Shown here: positions 59,972 through 64,000 of the stretch, one piece after another | How the letters are laid out: every line of letters starts with the position of its first letter | Position numbering within the stretch: the first letter of the stretch is position 1 | Assembly: GCA_964464145.1 (NCBI GenBank) | Contig: CAYXFB010000004.1 | Coordinates: 6,526 to 70,525 of the forward strand | DNA: 64,000 bases | Origin: UBA5399 sp964464145 | Lineage (GTDB): Bacteria; Bacillota; Clostridia; Christensenellales; Christensenellaceae | Reading direction: 5' to 3' | The notes under the pieces: model-generated | The model's input: only the letters and a program-made list of their open reading frames with translations | What the model was told of the DNA's origin: nothing | Database searches by the model: none | Program-made: the position numbers and the translations under genes

Positions 59972-61745
59972 TATGCCCACCGTCCTTTTCCCAGATAATA
60001 GGGTGCGTGATAGCCGCCGTTACTCCACCCCATTCGTTTCGCGAAAACCGCAGCCCGAATCCTGCGCCGTATGCCAGCCTTATCCTATCGTTTACATTGA
60101 AAACGCCAAAGCCGTGTTCGCCCTCAACCGGCGCGTCTGAACCCAGCAGGCTGTTAAGCTTTTCAATGTGGCTGTCACTCATTCCCACCCCGTCATCAGC
60201 TACCAACATCAATATATGATCGCTTTCGCGCGTCACCCGCACCTCTATGCGCCCGTTTCCGCGCTTTTGCTTTATACCGTGATATATGGCATTTTCCACC
60301 AGCGGCTGCAATATTAGCTTTTTCACGTAGCAGCAAAGCAGCTCTTCCTCGCAGAAAACCTCAAAGCTCAGCTTTTCCTCGTAACGCACCTTTTGTATGT
60401 ACAAGTAGCAGCGCACATGCTCAAGCTCCTCGCTCATGCTTATTTCATCCGCGCCCCTGCTTAGGGATATCCTGAACAGTTTGGTGAGTGCGCTCACCAG
60501 CTCTGTTACGTCCTGCGCGCCGTTTTCCACCGCCATCCACCTTATTGTGTCCAGCGTATTATACAAAAAGTGCGGCTTTATTTGCGCCTGCATTGTTTTC
60601 AGCTCTGCGTCCCGCTTGGCCTGCTGCTCTTCATACACAAGCTGCAACAGCGTTTGTATGTTGTCTATCATGGCATTGAAGCCCGCGCCAAGCTGGGCTA
60701 TTTCGCCCACATGCTGCCCCTTGAAGCGTACGTCCAAATTTCCGTTTTCCGCCTGATACATGAGCGCACGCAGCTCACTTATGGGCTTGGTGAAAAGGTC
60801 TGCAAATTGTGTGGCCAAGAAGAAGGCGAACGCCAGCGTGGCAAACAGCACCAGCATGGACGCAAGGCGCACATTGCTCATTGGCTCCAGCATTTCACCA
60901 TAGGCAAAAACACCACCCACTATCCAGCCGGTAAATTCGGATTTGCTGTGCAGCAGCTGGTATGGTTCGCCCTGTATTTCGTGTATATTTATTTCTTTGC
61001 CCGCGTCAAACCACTGGGGCCTTAAACGGTATACGGTGTCGTTTCTGGGGCCGCAAATAACGCCGCCCTGCTCATCCATTATAAGTATATAGCCGGTTTT
61101 GCCCAGCGTTACGTTATTTATGATATCCTGCAAAACACTTATATACACATCAAGCCCTATCACGCCCAGTATCTCCCCCGTTTCAGGGTCCAGCACCGCG
61201 CGTGACAACATAACCACATCATTGGTGCCCATATTCTGCCATATGCTTATATTTCTGCCTATGGGCGTGGTGATTGTCAAGCTGCCGTTTTTTGCCGCCG
61301 CCTGTGCATACCATTTGTCTGCGGTGATCGGGTCTCGCGCCAGCTTGCTCATCTGATTCGACGCGTAAAAACCATTTTTGCTTGCTATAACTATTCCGTT
61401 CAGCTCTTTACGTTCCTTGTAAAATATCTGCATTTGCGCGCGCACATCCGTTTCAAGGTCTATGCGCTCTTCAGAATTTTGATCTTGTATGCGCAGGTAA
61501 TCAAGTACGGTCTCGTCTTTTGCCAGATATTTTATAACGCTGTCTACGGAGTCTATGGTTATATCAACGTTGGCGCGCACCTGCGCTATCATTTGAGAGG
61601 TATATTCGTTTGCCTGGCTGTCTATAGACTGCCCATAAAAATAATTTGTGAGCAGCAAAATAGTCAGCAATGAAACCGATATTATAAACAGATAATTTAG
61701 TTGTAATCTGGTGCGCAAGCTACCGCGAAAGCGCATTTTTTTCAT
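59943..61745 (-). CDS. Sensor histidine kinase (YesM/LytS type) with Cache domain
   Basis: A 600-residue membrane kinase. The first membrane helix is at about 17-38, an extracellular Cache-like sensor at about 40-285, a second helix at about 290-312 and a HAMP at about 315-365. The His_kinase domain has QIKPHFLYNTLDTI with the phosphoacceptor His near residue 392. The ATPase has a LQPLVENAIYHGI N-box and VADDGVGM. A GGGAG site precedes the ATG. It probably reads a binding protein's sugar-loaded state, given the two binding-protein genes flanking it. Confidence 0.93.
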   Translation of the reverse strand: MKKMRFRGSLRTRLQLNYLFIISVSLLTILLLTNYFYGQSIDSQANEYTSQMIAQVRANVDITIDSVDSVIKYLAKDETVLDYLRIQDQNSEERIDLETDVRAQMQIFYKERKELNGIVIASKNGFYASNQMSKLARDPITADKWYAQAAAKNGSLTITTPIGRNISIWQNMGTNDVVMLSRAVLDPETGEILGVIGLDVYISVLQDIINNVTLGKTGYILIMDEQGGVICGPRNDTVYRLRPQWFDAGKEINIHEIQGEPYQLLHSKSEFTGWIVGGVFAYGEMLEPMSNVRLASMLVLFATLAFAFFLATQFADLFTKPISELRALMYQAENGNLDVRFKGQHVGEIAQLGAGFNAMIDNIQTLLQLVYEEQQAKRDAELKTMQAQIKPHFLYNTLDTIRWMAVENGAQDVTELVSALTKLFRISLSRGADEISMSEELEHVRCYLYIQKVRYEEKLSFEVFCEEELLCCYVKKLILQPLVENAIYHGIKQKRGNGRIEVRVTRESDHILMLVADDGVGMSDSHIEKLNSLLGSDAPVEGEHGFGVFNVNDRIRLAYGAGFGLRFSRNEWGGVTAAITHPIIWEKDGGHNGIKDIDSR

Positions 61746-61819
61746 TGTCTACTCCCAAAAGTTTAATCACCGTTCTTCATTATATACCGAAATGGCGCTT
61801 GGTCAAAGAAAATGCAAAC

Positions 61820-61843
61820 GTCCCTGCCTAAAAGGCATGGGAC
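61820..61843 (-). terminator. Intercistronic hairpin between binding lipoprotein and kinase genes
   Basis: GTCCC-TGCC / GGCA-TGGGAC stem with one bulge and a short loop, 40 bases after the lipoprotein stop. Only a GTTTGCATTTTC tail follows on the minus strand. It may partly end or stabilise the transporter transcript. Confidence 0.4.
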
Positions 61844-61882
61844 ATTTGACTTTTGGAACTATATTTTACAAATATGTGTATA

Positions 61883-62989
61883 TTACTTTCCACCCATGCT
61901 TGCATATATATCGGGTGCGTTGTCTGGGGTAACCACTTCTGTTCCCAGCGTTATTTCCTTATCCAGCTCTTTGCCCTCTACCAGCAGCTGGTATGCGCTT
62001 TCTATAGCTTCCTTGCCGCCCGTGGGGTATACCATTGTAAGGCTGAGCCTTCCATCCATAACGCTCTTTATGCCGCCGTCCGGTGTGGGCAGGCCGTCAA
62101 CGCCTACGAAGAGTATGTCCTTTTCGCGTCCGGCATTCTTGGCCGCTATGTACGCGCCCTCCGCCATGGGGTCGTTCAGCGCGAAGAACAGGTCTATCTC
62201 GCTGTTTTTCTGCAGCATTTCGTCCGCTATGGTGATAGCTTTCTCACGCAGCCAGTCTGCATTGTTCGCGTCTATTATCTCCACTTTGGGGTTTGCCTTT
62301 ATGCCCTCGCGGAAGCCGTTGTCTCTGTCTATACCGCCGGAGGTTCCCTCAAGACCCTTTATTTCGCAAACCTTGCCGCCATCGGGAAGCAGTGTTTCCG
62401 CAACGTATTTTCCGCATTCGCGGCCTATTAGCACATTGTCTGCGCCTATAAACTGGGTGTATGTATCTCCCTCTATTTTGCGATCCAGCAGTATTACGGG
62501 AATGCCTGCGTCAAAAGCCTCTTTAACCACGTTTGTGAGCGGCTTTGCTTCATTGGGAGAGGCTATTATGAGATCCACGCCGCTCTGTATGAAGTTCTGT
62601 ATGTCCGCTATCTGCTTTGAGTTGTCCTGCGCCGCGTCCGCATATATTATTTCGAACATGGGATAGGCTTCCGCCGCAGCAGCTATCTGGTCGTTCATGG
62701 CAACGCGCCAAGGCTCTCCCAAATTACACTGCGACATGCCTATAACATACTTGTCCTTTGCGCCTGCCGCAGGTGCCTCCGCGGGAACCGCCGCAGACTC
62801 AGCCGGAGCCGCTGCAGATTCAGCGGGTGCCGCAGCGGATTCGGCAGGAGCTGCCGCAGATTCTGCCGGAGCCGCCGCAGAGGCCTCTGATGCCGACGGA
62901 GCGGGCGCCGCCGCCGGAGCGCAGGCTACCGCGCCTACCACGAGCGCCATCACCAATGTCAACAATACTACAAACTTTACTTTTTTCAT
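61883..62989 (-). CDS. Sugar ABC transporter substrate-binding lipoprotein
   Basis: A 368-residue RbsB-like lipoprotein. The lipobox is VGAVACA with Cys near 23. Residues about 35-70 are tandem 7-residue PAESAAA units (21 bp, 62786-62886). The binding domain has VIGMSQCNLGEPWRVAMND, ASPNEAKPL, DRKIEGDTYTQFIGADN and FVGVDGLPTPDGG. An AGGAGGAAAAA site precedes the ATG. It follows the permease gene by 49 bases. The ligand is a monosaccharide by family. Confidence 0.92.
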   Translation of the reverse strand: MKKVKFVVLLTLVMALVVGAVACAPAAAPAPSASEASAAAPAESAAAPAESAAAPAESAAAPAESAAVPAEAPAAGAKDKYVIGMSQCNLGEPWRVAMNDQIAAAAEAYPMFEIIYADAAQDNSKQIADIQNFIQSGVDLIIASPNEAKPLTNVVKEAFDAGIPVILLDRKIEGDTYTQFIGADNVLIGRECGKYVAETLLPDGGKVCEIKGLEGTSGGIDRDNGFREGIKANPKVEIIDANNADWLREKAITIADEMLQKNSEIDLFFALNDPMAEGAYIAAKNAGREKDILFVGVDGLPTPDGGIKSVMDGRLSLTMVYPTGGKEAIESAYQLLVEGKELDKEITLGTEVVTPDNAPDIYASMGGK

Positions 62990-63038
62990 TTTTTCCTCCT
63001 AGTATTATTTTATAGATATTTCTTATTACATCAAGGCG

Positions 63039-64000
63039 TCAGTCTTTTTTTCGTTCCGCCTGTGCAAACACCGCTATTATTATGAGCATGCCCTTCACCA
63101 CCAGCTGCAGGTTTGAGTTTAGCCCCTGAAGCCCCATCACGTTATCCAGCAGCCCCAGTATAAGCGCACCCACAAAGGTGCCTATTATGGTTCCCTTGCC
63201 GCCTGCCAGGCTGGTTCCGCCAATGGCCACCGCGGCTATGGCGTTCAGCTCGTAGCCTATGCCCTCGTTCGGCCCGCCCTGGCTTATTTGCGCGCTGTGT
63301 ATCAAACCGGCCGTTGCCGCCAGCATAGAGCATATAACAAAGGATATTATCTTCACCCTGTCAACGTTTATGCCGGAAAGATGGGAAGCCGTGCTGTTGC
63401 CGCCCACGGCGTATACGTGCCTGCCGTAGCGCGAACGCCTGAGCAATATAACAAATACCACCATGAGAACTACAAGTATTATTGCGGGCGTGGGTATAAC
63501 TCCGCCCAACCTTTCTTGAAACCAAGCATATTCCGGCGGCGCCAGCCCCGGCCCCTCGCCGTAGCTGAGCGGTATGCCTATACCGTTAGACCAAAACCTC
63601 GCCAGCCCGCGGGCAATGTTCATGGAAGCCAGCGTAACTATGAACGCCTGTATCTTCAGCTTTGTGATTATGAGGCCGTTAAAAAGTCCGTACAGCGCGC
63701 CTATGCCCAGGCTTATTATTATAGTGGGTATGAACGGTACGCCGTTGTTTACCATCAGCGCCGCGCTTCCCGTGGAAACCAGCCCCAGCACAGAGCCTAC
63801 AGAAAGGTCTATATCTCCAAGCAGTATAACTAGCGTCATACCAATTGCTATTATGCCGTTTTCTGAAACCGCACGCAGCACGTTCATTATATTCCGCACA
63901 TCGAGGAATATATTGTTGCCATCCTTCACACATATGAGCGACGCCACCACAAAGATCGCTATCAATGCGATATAGCTTTGAAACTGTTTAAGTAAAGGCT
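63039..64000 (-). CDS. Sugar ABC transporter permease (partial, 5' end outside window)
   Basis: An RbsC-like membrane permease. The frame stays open to the window edge, so the true start is beyond base 64000; the TTG at 63965 is internal. GMTLVILLGDIDLSVGSVLGL is the family signature (one residue differs from the common TGGIDLSVG). AVAIGGTSLAGGKGTIIG is the cytoplasmic loop. An ATPase gene probably lies just upstream, off the window. Confidence 0.9.
   Translation of the reverse strand, partial: PLLKQFQSYIALIAIFVVASLICVKDGNNIFLDVRNIMNVLRAVSENGIIAIGMTLVILLGDIDLSVGSVLGLVSTGSAALMVNNGVPFIPTIIISLGIGALYGLFNGLIITKLKIQAFIVTLASMNIARGLARFWSNGIGIPLSYGEGPGLAPPEYAWFQERLGGVIPTPAIILVVLMVVFVILLRRSRYGRHVYAVGGNSTASHLSGINVDRVKIISFVICSMLAATAGLIHSAQISQGGPNEGIGYELNAIAAVAIGGTSLAGGKGTIIGTFVGALILGLLDNVMGLQGLNSNLQLVVKGMLIIIAVFAQAERKKD

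Overview
The window is a stretch of bacterial chromosome, most likely from a strictly anaerobic fermentative member of the Clostridia (Bacillota). The support is the conserved block S1-domain gene-miaB-mutS-mutL-miaA-hfq, the presence of rny and a CIRCE-controlled groESL, strong AGGAGG-type ribosome sites, rubrerythrin, an [FeFe]-hydrogenase maturase with a sensory-type hydrogenase locus, and several RbsB-type lipoproteins. Isoleucine is written mostly as ATA, in housekeeping genes and in the recombinase alike, which argues that almost everything here is resident DNA. I cannot name a genus.

Layout. 1-8680: translation and repair block (S1-domain protein tail, miaB, mutS, mutL, miaA, hfq, a PLP lyase-like protein), all on the plus strand. 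8743-11534 (minus): a complete tyrosine recombinase with a 34-bp palindrome just upstream, then proC-rnhA. 11757-17595 (plus): a tight four-gene signalling operon (GAF/HD-GYP phosphodiesterase, CHASE2 class III cyclase, TIM-barrel protein, FecR-domain lipoprotein). 17731-29285: a sugar-utilisation locus made of an RpiR regulator, a minus-strand operon (class II aldolase, ADP-dependent-kinase-family protein, xylulokinase-like kinase, ribose-type ABC transporter), a divergent mannose-6-phosphate-isomerase-like protein and a PfkB kinase. A palindrome close to TGAAATATTkTTTCA occurs before the regulator, before the aldolase and before the PfkB gene and probably ties them into one regulon.

29478-43287 holds three large secreted proteins with C-terminal fibronectin type III domains (a glycine-rich repeat protein, an all-FN3 protein, a BspA-type leucine-rich-repeat protein). 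Between them lie tRNA-Trp, hydE, cinA, a glycosyltransferase, rubrerythrin and purB. 43442-48230 carries rny, a HI0933-type flavoprotein, a second RpiR regulator and surE. 48303-52619 (minus) is a seven-gene hydrogenase-associated regulatory operon (DRTGG, anti-sigma-type ATPase, [FeFe]-hydrogenase-like protein lacking the proton-shuttle cysteine, DRTGG, PHP, NuoE-like, ATPase). It ends at a strong terminator without NuoF-like or catalytic hydrogenase genes.

52727-57797 holds a dCMP deaminase, groES-groEL with CIRCE, an aldo/keto reductase, and aroQ and aroE in divergent orientation. 57829-64000 (minus) is a second sugar-sensing and uptake cluster: permease (cut by the window edge), lipoprotein binding protein, YesM-type sensor kinase, YesN-type AraC response regulator and a membrane-anchored binding protein. 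Functions rest on reading motifs by eye; no database search was run.
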